A stretch of DNA of 64,000 bases from J051 sp040289295 (GTDB lineage Bacteria; Armatimonadota; Fimbriimonadia; Fimbriimonadales; ATM1). Location of the stretch: assembly GCA_040289295.1 (NCBI GenBank), contig PSLA01000003.1:1-64000 (forward strand), read 5' to 3'. The notes under the pieces are model-generated. The model was not told the DNA's origin. It saw nothing but the letters and a program-made list of their open reading frames with translations, and did not search any database. The translations under genes were made by a program, and so were the position numbers. Of this stretch, positions 1 to 8,060 are shown piece by piece. Position 1 is the first letter of the stretch. Every line of letters begins with the position of its first letter.

Positions 1-1
1 G

Positions 2-556
2 GACGAGTTAATACCGCCAGCTGTAGAATTGATCGCCCAGGGTGTGGCTGAGGCAGCAGTGGACGCGGGCTACGCGGTAGTCTCGGGCGGTGCCAAAGGG
101 ATTGACCAAGTGTCAATGCGGGCTGCTTACAATGCGGGGGGCGACTCGATTGGGTTCTTGGCGGAGTCGCTGGTAAAACAGGTCCGAAAGCAGGGTCCGG
201 CGGCCTTCGAGGATGGACTGGTGTGTTTGGCAACGTGCTATGCGCCCGACGCGCCATTCTCGGTGGGGAATGCGATGGGGCGCAACAAACTCGTTTACGG
301 CCATGCGACAGCCACCGTCGTCGTGTCGGCGGCTCGCGGCTCGGGTGGCGCTGGGGGGGGAGCCGTCGAGGCAATCGGCAGGGGGCTTCCGGTGCTCGTG
401 CGTTCGGGGCCGAGGGTACCGGAAGGTAATGTAGAACTGCTCAAGAGGGGTGGTGGCTCGCTCGATCCGACACTAGCACTACCCCGCCCTCTGACCCGGC
501 CGGAGGAATTGCTTGAGCTCATAGACGAAATTCATACGGAGCTACCAGGGGCGTAG
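2..556 (+). CDS. dprA: DprA/Smf-like DNA-processing protein, 5' truncated by window edge
   Basis: The frame is open to the left edge, so only the C-terminal part is visible (about 184 residues). It has the Rossmann-type signature of DprA: an SGGAKGID turn followed by a helix, then a GRNK segment and a run of hydrophobic strand residues (TATVVVSAARGSG). DprA loads RecA on incoming single-stranded DNA during transformation and recombination. Canonical DprA reads SG-A-GID and RN-I in these positions, so this is a somewhat divergent member. The first possible internal start (TTG at 29) is unlikely to be the real one. It ends 16 bases before the 3' end of a convergent tRNA gene. Family assignment is firm; whether it acts in competence cannot be told here. 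Confidence 0.75.
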   Translation, partial: DELIPPAVELIAQGVAEAAVDAGYAVVSGGAKGIDQVSMRAAYNAGGDSIGFLAESLVKQVRKQGPAAFEDGLVCLATCYAPDAPFSVGNAMGRNKLVYGHATATVVVSAARGSGGAGGGAVEAIGRGLPVLVRSGPRVPEGNVELLKRGGGSLDPTLALPRPLTRPEELLELIDEIHTELPGA

Positions 557-571
557 AAAAGGCACGATCGC

Positions 572-657
572 TGGTGCCGAAGGTGGGAGTCGAACCCACA
601 CGAGGTTGCCCTCAACGGTTTTTGAGACCGCCGCGTCTACCATTCCGCCACTTCGGC
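572..657 (-). tRNA. tRNA-Leu (anticodon CAA)
   Basis: On the minus strand the acceptor arms GCCGAAG and CTTCGGC pair perfectly, and discriminator A and CCA are encoded (TGG on plus at 572-574). The anticodon stem is GCGGT/ACCGT around the loop CTCAAAA, giving anticodon CAA. A long variable arm (class II) and a GGTTCGACTCC T-arm confirm tRNA-Leu. It reads UUG codons. Confidence 0.95.
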
Positions 658-702
658 GACGTCGCTGAAGTATACCGAGCGAGGCGGTAACATCCGGGCG
701 GC

Positions 703-3261
703 GTGGGAGCGAAGAAGAAGAAACTCGTTGTCATAGACGGATACAGCTTGCTCTTCCGAGCCTTCTATGGCACGCGATACATGAGCACGAGCGACGGAAG
801 GCCTACCAACGCGCTGTTCGGCCTCGTCAGCATGCTGTTCCTGCTTTTCGAACGGGAGAAGCCGGACAGCGTGGTAGTCGCGTTCGATGCGCCTGGCAAG
901 ACGTTCCGCGACGACGCGTACGAGGAGTATAAGGGAACGCGCTCCGAAACGCCTGACGACCTCAAGCAGCAGTTACCCCTGGCGCGCGACCTGATGGAGG
1001 CGCTCGCCATTCCGTCGCTGGAGGTGCCGGGATTTGAGGCGGACGACGTCATCGGCTCGATATCGCTCGACGCGGAGAAGAAGGGATACGAGACGGTCAT
1101 CGTTTCCGGCGACCTTGATCAGTTGCAGCTCGTTGACGACTCCGTTCGCGTGATGACAACGCGCAAGGGCGTGTCGGACGTGGTCTTCTACGATGTCGCC
1201 GCGGTGCACGAAAGATACGGCTTCGGGCCGGAGTTCATTACCGACTACAAGGCGCTCGTGGGCGACGCGAGCGACAACATCCCCGGCGTGCCCGGCATCG
1301 GGCCGAAGAGCGCGGCGGAGCTGATCCAGCAGTTCGGTCACATCGAGGAGATGCTCGCTCGTCTGGATGAAGTACCCGAGAAGTATCGCAAGAAGATCGA
1401 GCCGCTGAAGAACGAGATTCCGAAGTACAAATGGTTAGCGACGATTGTGCGCGACGTCCCTGTTGAGTTCGACTATCCGCCGTACGTGCTGACGCTGGAT
1501 CGGCTTCGAGAGGCGCAGCAACTCTTTGAATGGCTGGAGTTTCGACAGCACAGCCGACGGTTGCCAATTGTGCTTAGGTCGTACGTGTCTGAGGAGCAAG
1601 GCGGATTGTTCGGCGCCGAGGTCAATTCCGACCAACCTGAGATTAAGGCGAAGAGTGCAAAGTCTGCGGATGAGGTGGAGAAGTGGATGGGTGACCGAGG
1701 CGTGGGCATATATGTATCGGATGAGGGTTGTGCAGCTGCCATCGGTTTCGAGGCTCGGACGTTTGGGCGTGAGGTTGCCGATGAGCTCGTGCGCCGCGCG
1801 GCGTCTCGCCTGCGGTTTCATCGTGCGAAGCCGCTGTTGCGGGCGACGGGGACGTTCGTCCGCCCCCAGTTCGACACTCTTTTGGCGGCATACGTGCTAC
1901 AGTCTGCGAGGTCTTCCTACGCGGTTCAGGACTTGGCTCAAGGTTATTTGCAGGAGCCGCCACCTCAGTCGGTTGAGGGAATTGCGTCGGCAATTGATCG
2001 CCTGGCGGAGCCGCTTAGCGAACGCCTGAAGGAGGACGAGCAGTGGCGCGTGTATGATGAGATTGAGGCGCCGCTCGCGCCGGTTCTTGCGCGGATGGAG
2101 GCAACGGGAATCGCCGTAAACGCGCGCGACCTTGATGAGTTTGCCAAAGAGTTGACCGTTGAGATTGACCGAATCGAGCGCGAGATCTACCACCTTGCCG
2201 GAGAGGAGTTCAACATTGGCAGCACGCAGCAGTTGGGCTCCATACTGTTCGAGAAACTCGGCTTGCCCGCGCCGAAGAAGACAAAGACTGGATACGCGAC
2301 CGGGAGCGAGGTGCTGATCCAATTCGCCGGCGACCACGAGATCGTGTCGCTCGTCTTGAGGTGGCGCGAGTTGACAAAGCTGCGCAGCACGTACGCCACG
2401 TCCCTGCCGAAGCTGATCGCAGAGGACGGAAGGATTCACACGACCTTCGAGCAGCACATTGCTGCGACGGGAAGACTAAGCAGCACTGACCCTAATTTGC
2501 AGAACATTCCGATTCGCACCGAGCTGGGCAGGACAATTCGGCGCGCGTTCGTCGCGAGCGAAGGATACACGTTGCTCTCTCTTGATTACTCGCAGATCGA
2601 ATTGCGTTTTCTCGCGCATGAGTGTCGCGACGAAACGCTGCGTGACGCGTTCAAAAACGGTAAGGACGTGCATGCGGCGACCGCCGCCCTGATGTGGAAC
2701 GAAAGCATCGACGAGGTAACACCGGCGCACCGACGGTACGCAAAGATGCTGAACTACGCTGTGCTCTATGGGGTAACCGGCTTTGGACTTGCGAACCAAC
2801 TGCAGGGCGAGTTCACCGTGAAAGAGGCGCAACAGTTGATCAAGCAGTACTTCGAGCGCTTTCCGAAGGTGCGCGAGTACATTGATCGAACGCTGAAGCA
2901 GGCGAGGGAGCGAGGGTACACGACGACGCTGTTCGGTCGGCGGCGATACTTCCCGGATATCCACGCGGGAAACCGCGCGGCGCGCGCGTATGCCGAGCGG
3001 CAGGCGATCAACGCTCCGCTCCAGGGCGGCTCGGCGGACCTCATTAAGCTCGCCATGCTTCGCGTTGCCGACATCCTCGATGGGAAGCGCACGCGGATGC
3101 TGCTGCAGGTGCACGACGAGTTGCTCTTCGAGTGGAACCCGGATGAGAGGGGGCTGGTCGAACAACTCCGAGAGGCGATGGAGACGGCGCTGCACCTCGA
3201 CGTTCCGATTGTGGTGGATGCAAAGGCAGGCCCGAACTGGCTGGAGATGAAGCCGGTTTAG
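703..3261 (+). CDS. polA: DNA polymerase I
   Basis: Repair and Okazaki-fragment processing polymerase, 852 aa. The N-terminal 5' nuclease (about residues 6-290) has the IDGYSLLFRAFY start, FEADDVIG, and the helix-hairpin GVPGIGPKSA. The middle domain (about 320-430) is 3'-5' exonuclease-like but I see no DxE motif, so proofreading is probably lost, as in Taq and Bst enzymes. The polymerase domain has motif A (LDYSQIELR, about 626), motif B (RRYAKMLNYAVLYG, about 677) and motif C (QVHDELLFE, about 802). Start is GTG at 703, giving a lysine-rich N-terminus; no clear Shine-Dalgarno is visible. It lies just past the tRNA gene. Confidence 0.97.
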   Translation: MGAKKKKLVVIDGYSLLFRAFYGTRYMSTSDGRPTNALFGLVSMLFLLFEREKPDSVVVAFDAPGKTFRDDAYEEYKGTRSETPDDLKQQLPLARDLMEALAIPSLEVPGFEADDVIGSISLDAEKKGYETVIVSGDLDQLQLVDDSVRVMTTRKGVSDVVFYDVAAVHERYGFGPEFITDYKALVGDASDNIPGVPGIGPKSAAELIQQFGHIEEMLARLDEVPEKYRKKIEPLKNEIPKYKWLATIVRDVPVEFDYPPYVLTLDRLREAQQLFEWLEFRQHSRRLPIVLRSYVSEEQGGLFGAEVNSDQPEIKAKSAKSADEVEKWMGDRGVGIYVSDEGCAAAIGFEARTFGREVADELVRRAASRLRFHRAKPLLRATGTFVRPQFDTLLAAYVLQSARSSYAVQDLAQGYLQEPPPQSVEGIASAIDRLAEPLSERLKEDEQWRVYDEIEAPLAPVLARMEATGIAVNARDLDEFAKELTVEIDRIEREIYHLAGEEFNIGSTQQLGSILFEKLGLPAPKKTKTGYATGSEVLIQFAGDHEIVSLVLRWRELTKLRSTYATSLPKLIAEDGRIHTTFEQHIAATGRLSSTDPNLQNIPIRTELGRTIRRAFVASEGYTLLSLDYSQIELRFLAHECRDETLRDAFKNGKDVHAATAALMWNESIDEVTPAHRRYAKMLNYAVLYGVTGFGLANQLQGEFTVKEAQQLIKQYFERFPKVREYIDRTLKQARERGYTTTLFGRRRYFPDIHAGNRAARAYAERQAINAPLQGGSADLIKLAMLRVADILDGKRTRMLLQVHDELLFEWNPDERGLVEQLREAMETALHLDVPIVVDAKAGPNWLEMKPV

Positions 3262-3619
3262 CCGCCGCTCAACCTGACGGTCTTCTTCCTCTCTGAGTCG
3301 TACAGCACAAACTCCGCTCCGATCGCCGCCGTCAGGTTCCTGCGCCGTTTTGTCCCTGATGACCGGGACGGTGTTACACCGGTGAGAGACGTTGTGATTC
3401 CTGCAGGCGGACGGACCTTGGAGTTCCCGATCGTGTTTAATTGCGGGGCCGAGCTGTCAGCTGTCCCTGGCTGCACCCCGCAGTTTTCTTGGCATTTGTT
3501 CCGGAGGATCCCTTCCTCCTCGTCTGCCTGCTAAAGCCTTTTCGGCTTGATGGCTGGTGCCTGCGGAGGGCTTACGGCGCACGGCTTCCAACCTCTCCCC
3601 CTCCGCCTGCCCAGGTACA
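3262..3619 (+). other. Intergenic region with possible decayed coding fragment
   Basis: 358 bases between polA and purF. Directly after the polA TAG the same frame stays open for about 90 codons (to TAA at about 3532) and reads like a protein piece (for example FVPDDRDGVTPVRDVVIPAGG), without a plausible start. It may be a gene remnant or a chance open frame. A weak hairpin (AAGCC/GGCTT, loop TTTTC, 3534-3548) follows and could end polA transcription. Confidence 0.3.
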
Positions 3620-5092
3620 ATGCAGCAGTCGGTGCATCTCGACTCGACTGACTGTCTGAAGGAGGAATGCGGCATCTTCGGCGTTTACGCGCCAGGCGCC
3701 GAGGCAGCTCGCCTTACGTTTTTCGGTCTGTTCGCCCTCCAGCACCGAGGCCAGGAGTCCTGCGGAATCGCCGTGTCCGACGGCTCCGTGGTCCGAATGC
3801 ACAAGGACATGGGCCTCGTGAGTCAAGTTTTCAACGAGCGCATCCTCGAGACGCTCCCTGGCTATATGGCAATCGGGCACACGCGCTACTCCACCACAGG
3901 ATCGAGCGTGAAGCGGAACGCCCAGCCGGTCGCGTGCACCTCCCTCACCGGCGATATCGCAGTTGCCCACAACGGCAACCTCATTAACGCCCGCGAACTT
4001 CGAGCCGAGATGGAGGAGCAGGGCGAGGACTTCGACACCACCAACGACAGCGAGGTCATCGCCAAACTGGTCGCCCGAACCTTCGAAGGCGACCTCGCGG
4101 ACGCAATTCGCAAGGTGATGGGCAAGTTGCAGGGCGCCTACAGCGTCGCCGTGCTCACGCCTAGACATGTCGCCGCGTTCCGCGACCCGAACGGCGTGCG
4201 CCCACTTGTCATTGGCGAGGTTGAGGGAGGGTTCTGCGTGGCGAGCGAGACCTGCGCATTTGGCCCTGTCGGCGCAACCTATTGGGGCGACCTTCATCCG
4301 GGGCAGATCGCCATTGTGGACGAGAACGGCCCGCGCATCGTGGAGGGCATCAAGGGTGGGCGGCCGGCAATGTGCATGTTCGAGTTCATCTATTTCGCTC
4401 GACCCGACAGCCTCATGTATGGCGAGAGACTGTATCAGGTGCGTCGCCGTATGGGCATGCGTCTCGCCGAGGAGCACCCCGCGGAGGCGGACGTCGTCAT
4501 CCCCGTGCCTGACACCGGCGTGCCGGGAGCGCTTGGCTACAGCGAGGTGAGCGGCATCCCCTACAGCGAAGGCTTCATCAAGAGCCGATACATACACCGC
4601 ACCTTCATCCAACCGGATCAGCGCATGCGCGAGCAGGGCGTGCGCATGAAACTCACGCCGATGGAGGAGGTCGTCGAGGGCAAGCGCGTCGTCGTCGTGG
4701 ACGACTCGATCGTCCGCGCAACCACAACGGGCCAGATCGTGCGGACGCTTTTCGACAGCGGCGCCAAGGAGGTGCACGTTCGCATCACGGCGCCGCCGAT
4801 CCGCTTCCCCTGCTTCTACGGCATTGACATGGCCTCGCGCGGAGAGTTGGCTGCCGCGAAGTGGAGCGTCGAAGAGATTCGCCAACACATCGGCGCAACC
4901 TCGCTCGGCTACCTGTCCATAGAAGGGGCCGTAGAAGCTGTCGGTAAGCGCAAAGACCACTTCTGTCTCGCCTGCTTCAACGGGGACTACCCCATCGAGG
5001 TGCCGGAGGAACTCAAGAAAGACATGTTCGAAAAGCCCAAAGTTGGCGCCTTCGCCACCGTGCAGTCGGGGCAAGGGAAACTGGACTTTTGA
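3620..5092 (+). CDS. purF: Amidophosphoribosyltransferase
   Basis: First committed step of purine synthesis: PRPP + glutamine to phosphoribosylamine. 490 aa. The Ntn glutaminase domain starts at Cys17 (EECGIFGVY) after a short propeptide, as in the Bacillus-type enzyme whose propeptide is cleaved. The phosphoribosyltransferase domain carries the PRPP loop VVVVDDSIVRATTT (about residue 357). Cysteines near the C-terminus (HFCLACF) fit the Fe-S cluster ligands of that type. ATG 3620 lies 16 codons before the catalytic Cys. A TACAAT box at 3616-3621 overlaps this ATG; if it is a real -10, the start would instead be GTG 3632, with an even shorter propeptide. No other pur gene is adjacent. Confidence 0.95.
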   Translation: MQQSVHLDSTDCLKEECGIFGVYAPGAEAARLTFFGLFALQHRGQESCGIAVSDGSVVRMHKDMGLVSQVFNERILETLPGYMAIGHTRYSTTGSSVKRNAQPVACTSLTGDIAVAHNGNLINARELRAEMEEQGEDFDTTNDSEVIAKLVARTFEGDLADAIRKVMGKLQGAYSVAVLTPRHVAAFRDPNGVRPLVIGEVEGGFCVASETCAFGPVGATYWGDLHPGQIAIVDENGPRIVEGIKGGRPAMCMFEFIYFARPDSLMYGERLYQVRRRMGMRLAEEHPAEADVVIPVPDTGVPGALGYSEVSGIPYSEGFIKSRYIHRTFIQPDQRMREQGVRMKLTPMEEVVEGKRVVVVDDSIVRATTTGQIVRTLFDSGAKEVHVRITAPPIRFPCFYGIDMASRGELAAAKWSVEEIRQHIGATSLGYLSIEGAVEAVGKRKDHFCLACFNGDYPIEVPEELKKDMFEKPKVGAFATVQSGQGKLDF

Positions 5093-5126
5093 GCCTCGCG
5101 GGGGTCCACGCCCGGCCCTGACCAGG

Positions 5127-5132
5127 TAAACT
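5127..5132 (+). promoter_or_regulatory. -10 box of rraB-like gene (leaderless)
   Basis: TAAACT ends 7 bases before ATG 5140 and there is no Shine-Dalgarno, so transcription would start at or next to the start codon. Confidence 0.5.
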
Positions 5133-5139
5133 CTGTGGC

Positions 5140-5487
5140 ATGGGCATACTCGACCGCTTGTTCACTCGAGACGAGGACGCGGCGACCCTGCAGGCAATGA
5201 AGAAAGCTGGGGCGGACTTGTCGCTGCCGCACAAGATAGACTTCTACCTCCAGTACAAGACGCAGGAAGCCGCTACGCAGTCGGTCGTCCAGGTGGAAAG
5301 CCTCGGATTCACCGTTGCCAGCATACGCAAACTCGGCGACCTTTGGGAACTGCACGCCCACAAAGAATTCGTGCCCGACCTCAAAACGATCAAGGACCTA
5401 AAAGAGAAACTGGGCAACATCGCCCGGCTCCATGCAGGCAAACTCGACGGCTGGGGCACCTCCGTCACTCCACGTCAGAGCGTGTGA
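5140..5487 (+). CDS. RraB-like ribonuclease E inhibitor family protein
   Basis: 115 aa. Residues about 25-110 resemble the RraB fold: KIDFYLQYKTQEAATQ, a glycine-bounded strand (VESLGFTVASI), and the C-terminal HAGKLDGWGT, which matches the YDGWGT end of E. coli RraB. In E. coli RraB binds RNase E and damps its activity. This genome carries an RNase E/G family enzyme at 53355-55064, a possible partner. Its length rules out PurS (about 80 aa), which one might expect next to purF. It is probably transcribed on its own. The family call rests on motif similarity by eye. Confidence 0.6.
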   Translation: MGILDRLFTRDEDAATLQAMKKAGADLSLPHKIDFYLQYKTQEAATQSVVQVESLGFTVASIRKLGDLWELHAHKEFVPDLKTIKDLKEKLGNIARLHAGKLDGWGTSVTPRQSV

Positions 5488-5524
5488 CGCGCCGATGCGA
5501 TTGACCGGCGACCGCTGCTTGAGA

Positions 5525-5530
5525 CACAAT
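5525..5530 (+). promoter_or_regulatory. -10 box of yebC (leaderless)
   Basis: CACAAT ends 8 bases before GTG 5539; no ribosome binding site lies between. Confidence 0.4.
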
Positions 5531-5538
5531 TAGACTCA

Positions 5539-6270
5539 GTGGCTGGTCACTCCAAGTGGGCGAACATCAAACACCGCAAGTTGCGGCAAGATGCCGCCAA
5601 GCAGAGCCTCTTTACGAAACTGAGCCGCGAAATCATTATCGCAGCCAAGGAGGGCGCACCAGAGCCAGAGTTCAATCCCCGGCTCCGCGCGGCCATTCAG
5701 AAGGCGCGCTCGGAGGGGATGCCCAACGCCAACATCGAGCGAGCCATCGATCGCGCGGTCGGAGGCGGAGAAGGCGCAGCGATGGAGGAGGTCGTCTATG
5801 AAGGTTACGGCCCCGGAGGCGTGGGCATCATCGTCAAATGCCTCACCGACAACCGCAACCGCACCGTGCCTGAATTGCGGCACGCGTTTAGCAAAGAAGG
5901 CGGCAACCTCGCAGAGAACGGCGCCGTCAGTTGGCAGTTCAAAACCCAAGGCGAAGTGCGAGTGTCCCGTGACGCCGACGAAGAGGCGCTCACGCTTGCA
6001 GCGCTGGACGCCGGCGCGGAGGATGTGCAAAGCAATGACCAAGCGTACGTAGTCTTCACGCAGCCTGACTCGCTGCACGACGTGAGCGACGCACTTGAAA
6101 AGCAGGGATTTACCATCCTGAGCGCCGAATTGAGCATGAACCCCACGCACACCGTCGCTATAAGCAAAGAGGACGCTGCCAAACTGTATAAACTCCTCGA
6201 GCGGCTGAATGACCTCGAAGACGTCGCGGAGACGTACTTTAACACGGAACTGCCAGACGATCTCGACTGA
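5539..6270 (+). CDS. yebC: YebC/PmpR family protein (TACO1 type)
   Basis: 243 aa. It starts with the family signature MAGHSKWANIKHRK and continues through the three-domain fold (NANIERAIDRAVGGG; YEGYGPGGVGIIVKCLTDNRNRT). YebC proteins were long annotated as transcription regulators; recent work assigns many a role in relieving ribosome stalling at proline stretches. Start is GTG 5539, which gives exactly the conserved N-terminus. The rhomboid gene begins 5 bases after its stop, so the two are probably co-transcribed. Confidence 0.95.
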   Translation: MAGHSKWANIKHRKLRQDAAKQSLFTKLSREIIIAAKEGAPEPEFNPRLRAAIQKARSEGMPNANIERAIDRAVGGGEGAAMEEVVYEGYGPGGVGIIVKCLTDNRNRTVPELRHAFSKEGGNLAENGAVSWQFKTQGEVRVSRDADEEALTLAALDAGAEDVQSNDQAYVVFTQPDSLHDVSDALEKQGFTILSAELSMNPTHTVAISKEDAAKLYKLLERLNDLEDVAETYFNTELPDDLD

Positions 6271-6275
6271 CTCCA

Positions 6276-7412
6276 TTGAACGATTCGACGAAAGAGAAGC
6301 TGCCTGCCGCAACGATCCTTCTAATCGTCGCCAACATAGGCGTTGCCGCAATGACCCTTGGCACAGAGCAAGCCGCGTATTTGTATGGCTTCATCCCAGA
6401 CTCAGGCTCGCCACAGTCGGCGCAACAACGACTCATCACGCTTTTTTCCGGAATCTTCGTACACGTTGAGCCGTTTCACCTTTTTGCGAACATGATTGTG
6501 CTCGCCGCCCTCGGGCCGATTGTCGAACGAGCGGCGGGATGGTGGCGGACTCTTGCAGTTTACGTCGGGGGTGCGCTCGTCGGTGTGTTCTCACACTGGG
6601 CGATCGTCAGCGTGGCTGTTCCACTTGCGGCGCAGAAACCGTTGGTGGGAGCGAGCGGCGGCATTGCGGGATTGGTGGGCTTCTCGTTCGTTCGCTTCTT
6701 CCGCGCGAGGGTGCCTCTGTTTCCCAAGGTGCGCGTGCCCGTCTACGTTGTCGTCATCGCCTGGATTGCCTTGGAGGTGGCCGGCGCAACACTCTCCGTG
6801 CGTGCGTTCGACCTTGCCTCTTCCCATTGGGCGCATCTCGGCGGAATCGTTAGCGGCGTACTACTTTCATTCCTTTTGGGCTCTGCTCGGGCTGTAGAGA
6901 GTGAGACTTGGCAAGAGCGACTGGCCGCCGCTCATGCCAGGGGAGCAGACGCCGTCGCCGCCGTTGCACGAGCTCGTCTCTCTAAGGCCCCGGAAGACAC
7001 GCAGGCGCTTGAGTCCATAACAAAATCCCTGATCGCATCTGATCGCGCTGAAGAGGCGAAGCAGATCCTCTTGCGAGTCGCAAAGGAAACGCCGCTCCTC
7101 GGAGGTGGCATAGCAGTGCGCATGCTTATCGACAACGGTTGGCTGCAGGAGTTGCCAGCTCGCGTGCGCATGCGCACCGCGGCTCAGATTGCGAACACGA
7201 CGCCAGACCTCGCAGAGCGTGCGTTGCTCACAGTCCTTGAGGAGCAGCCGAGCGAGGACACGCCCGACGCGCTATTCATGCTTGTCGAGTTGTCGGTTAA
7301 GAGCGACCCTCGCGGTGCGCGTCACTACGCCGCGATGCTGACATCGCAGTTCGCGCTAAGTGCTCAGGCCGAGCGCCTGCGGATGCAGTATCCGGAGTTG
7401 TTGGGTCGGTAA
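6276..7412 (+). CDS. Rhomboid family intramembrane serine protease
   Basis: 378 aa. The first roughly 210 residues form six hydrophobic segments. They carry the rhomboid signatures HLFANM in TM2, the catalytic serine in GASGGIAG (TM4) and the catalytic histidine in SSHWAHLGG (TM6), so the protease should be active. Residues about 215-378 are a soluble helical tail with a TPR-like rhythm (alanine-rich helix pairs), probably a substrate- or partner-binding module. Start TTG 6276 lies just after yebC; no strong Shine-Dalgarno is visible. Substrate unknown. Confidence 0.85.
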   Translation: MNDSTKEKLPAATILLIVANIGVAAMTLGTEQAAYLYGFIPDSGSPQSAQQRLITLFSGIFVHVEPFHLFANMIVLAALGPIVERAAGWWRTLAVYVGGALVGVFSHWAIVSVAVPLAAQKPLVGASGGIAGLVGFSFVRFFRARVPLFPKVRVPVYVVVIAWIALEVAGATLSVRAFDLASSHWAHLGGIVSGVLLSFLLGSARAVESETWQERLAAAHARGADAVAAVARARLSKAPEDTQALESITKSLIASDRAEEAKQILLRVAKETPLLGGGIAVRMLIDNGWLQELPARVRMRTAAQIANTTPDLAERALLTVLEEQPSEDTPDALFMLVELSVKSDPRGARHYAAMLTSQFALSAQAERLRMQYPELLGR

Positions 7413-7455
7413 CGGGTATAGACCTGCGTGGGCCCTCCCCTCTCGATAAGGCTAG

Positions 7456-7992
7456 CTACGGCAGCGTCTCGACGATGATCCTGTCGTTCGTGTATACGCA
7501 GATCTCGCTGGCGATGCCCAAGCCTTCGACTGCGATCTCAAAGGCGGTCATCTGTGTGTGCCGCATCATTGCACGGGCGGCGGCGGTTGCGAAAGCTCCC
7601 CCTGAGCCGATTCCCACAACACCGTCGTCCGGCTCGATAACGTTCCCGTCGCCGGAAACAACCAGCAGTCGCTCTTTGTCAGCAACAATCATCATGGCGT
7701 TGAGGTGGCGCAAGATTCGGTCGGTGCGCCACTCCTTGGCGAACTCGACTGCGGCACGCGTCAGGTTGCCCGGGAACCTCTCAAGCTGCCGCTCGAAGCG
7801 GTCTTGCAACGCCTGCGCATCCGCCACGGTGCCCGCGAACCCTGCGAGCACGTCGCCCTTGCCCAATCGCCGCACCTTCTTCGCCGTGTGCTTCAGGATC
7901 GTGCCGTCCTCACCCAGCGTTACCTGGCCGTCAGACGCGATCGCAACCTGCCCGTCGCGACGAATTCCCAAGACCGTCGTAGAGCGAACCAC
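7456..7992 (-). CDS. hslV: ATP-dependent protease peptidase subunit HslV
   Basis: 178 aa. Proteasome-like peptidase of the HslUV (ClpQY) complex. The N-terminal nucleophile is the threonine in STTVLGIRRDGQV, followed by ASDGQVTLG and AGFAGTVADA, all family hallmarks. An in-frame GTG further upstream (8010) would lie before the -10 box TACAAT. That box ends 6 bases before GTG 7992, which fixes 7992 as the start and leaves only a short propeptide before the catalytic Thr. The ATPase subunit gene hslU, usually adjacent, is absent from this window. Confidence 0.93.
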   Translation of the reverse strand: MVRSTTVLGIRRDGQVAIASDGQVTLGEDGTILKHTAKKVRRLGKGDVLAGFAGTVADAQALQDRFERQLERFPGNLTRAAVEFAKEWRTDRILRHLNAMMIVADKERLLVVSGDGNVIEPDDGVVGIGSGGAFATAAARAMMRHTQMTAFEIAVEGLGIASEICVYTNDRIIVETLP

Positions 7993-7998
7993 AAAGCG

Positions 7999-8004
7999 AT
8001 TGTA
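7999..8004 (-). promoter_or_regulatory. -10 box of hslV (leaderless)
   Basis: TACAAT on the minus strand, 6 bases before GTG 7992. It lies inside the longer open frame that a gene finder would choose, and so corrects the start. Confidence 0.6.
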
Positions 8005-8047
8005 GCCCACGCTGTAGGGGAACCGCCTGCACTGCTCCGCTCGGTGT

Positions 8048-8053
8048 TACAAT
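8048..8053 (+). promoter_or_regulatory. -10 box of sensor kinase (leaderless)
   Basis: TACAAT ends 7 bases before GTG 8061. It lies back to back with the hslV promoter (about 45 bases apart). Confidence 0.55.
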
Positions 8054-8060
8054 GGCGTAA

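Noticed and set aside
3572..5074. 500-codon open frame antisense to purF
   Set aside because: It mirrors the purF codon pattern of a G+C-rich gene and its product is His/Arg/Ala-rich without motifs; purF is certain.
5140..5487. PurS next to purF
   Set aside because: Length 115 aa and the DGWGT end fit RraB, not the roughly 80-aa PurS.
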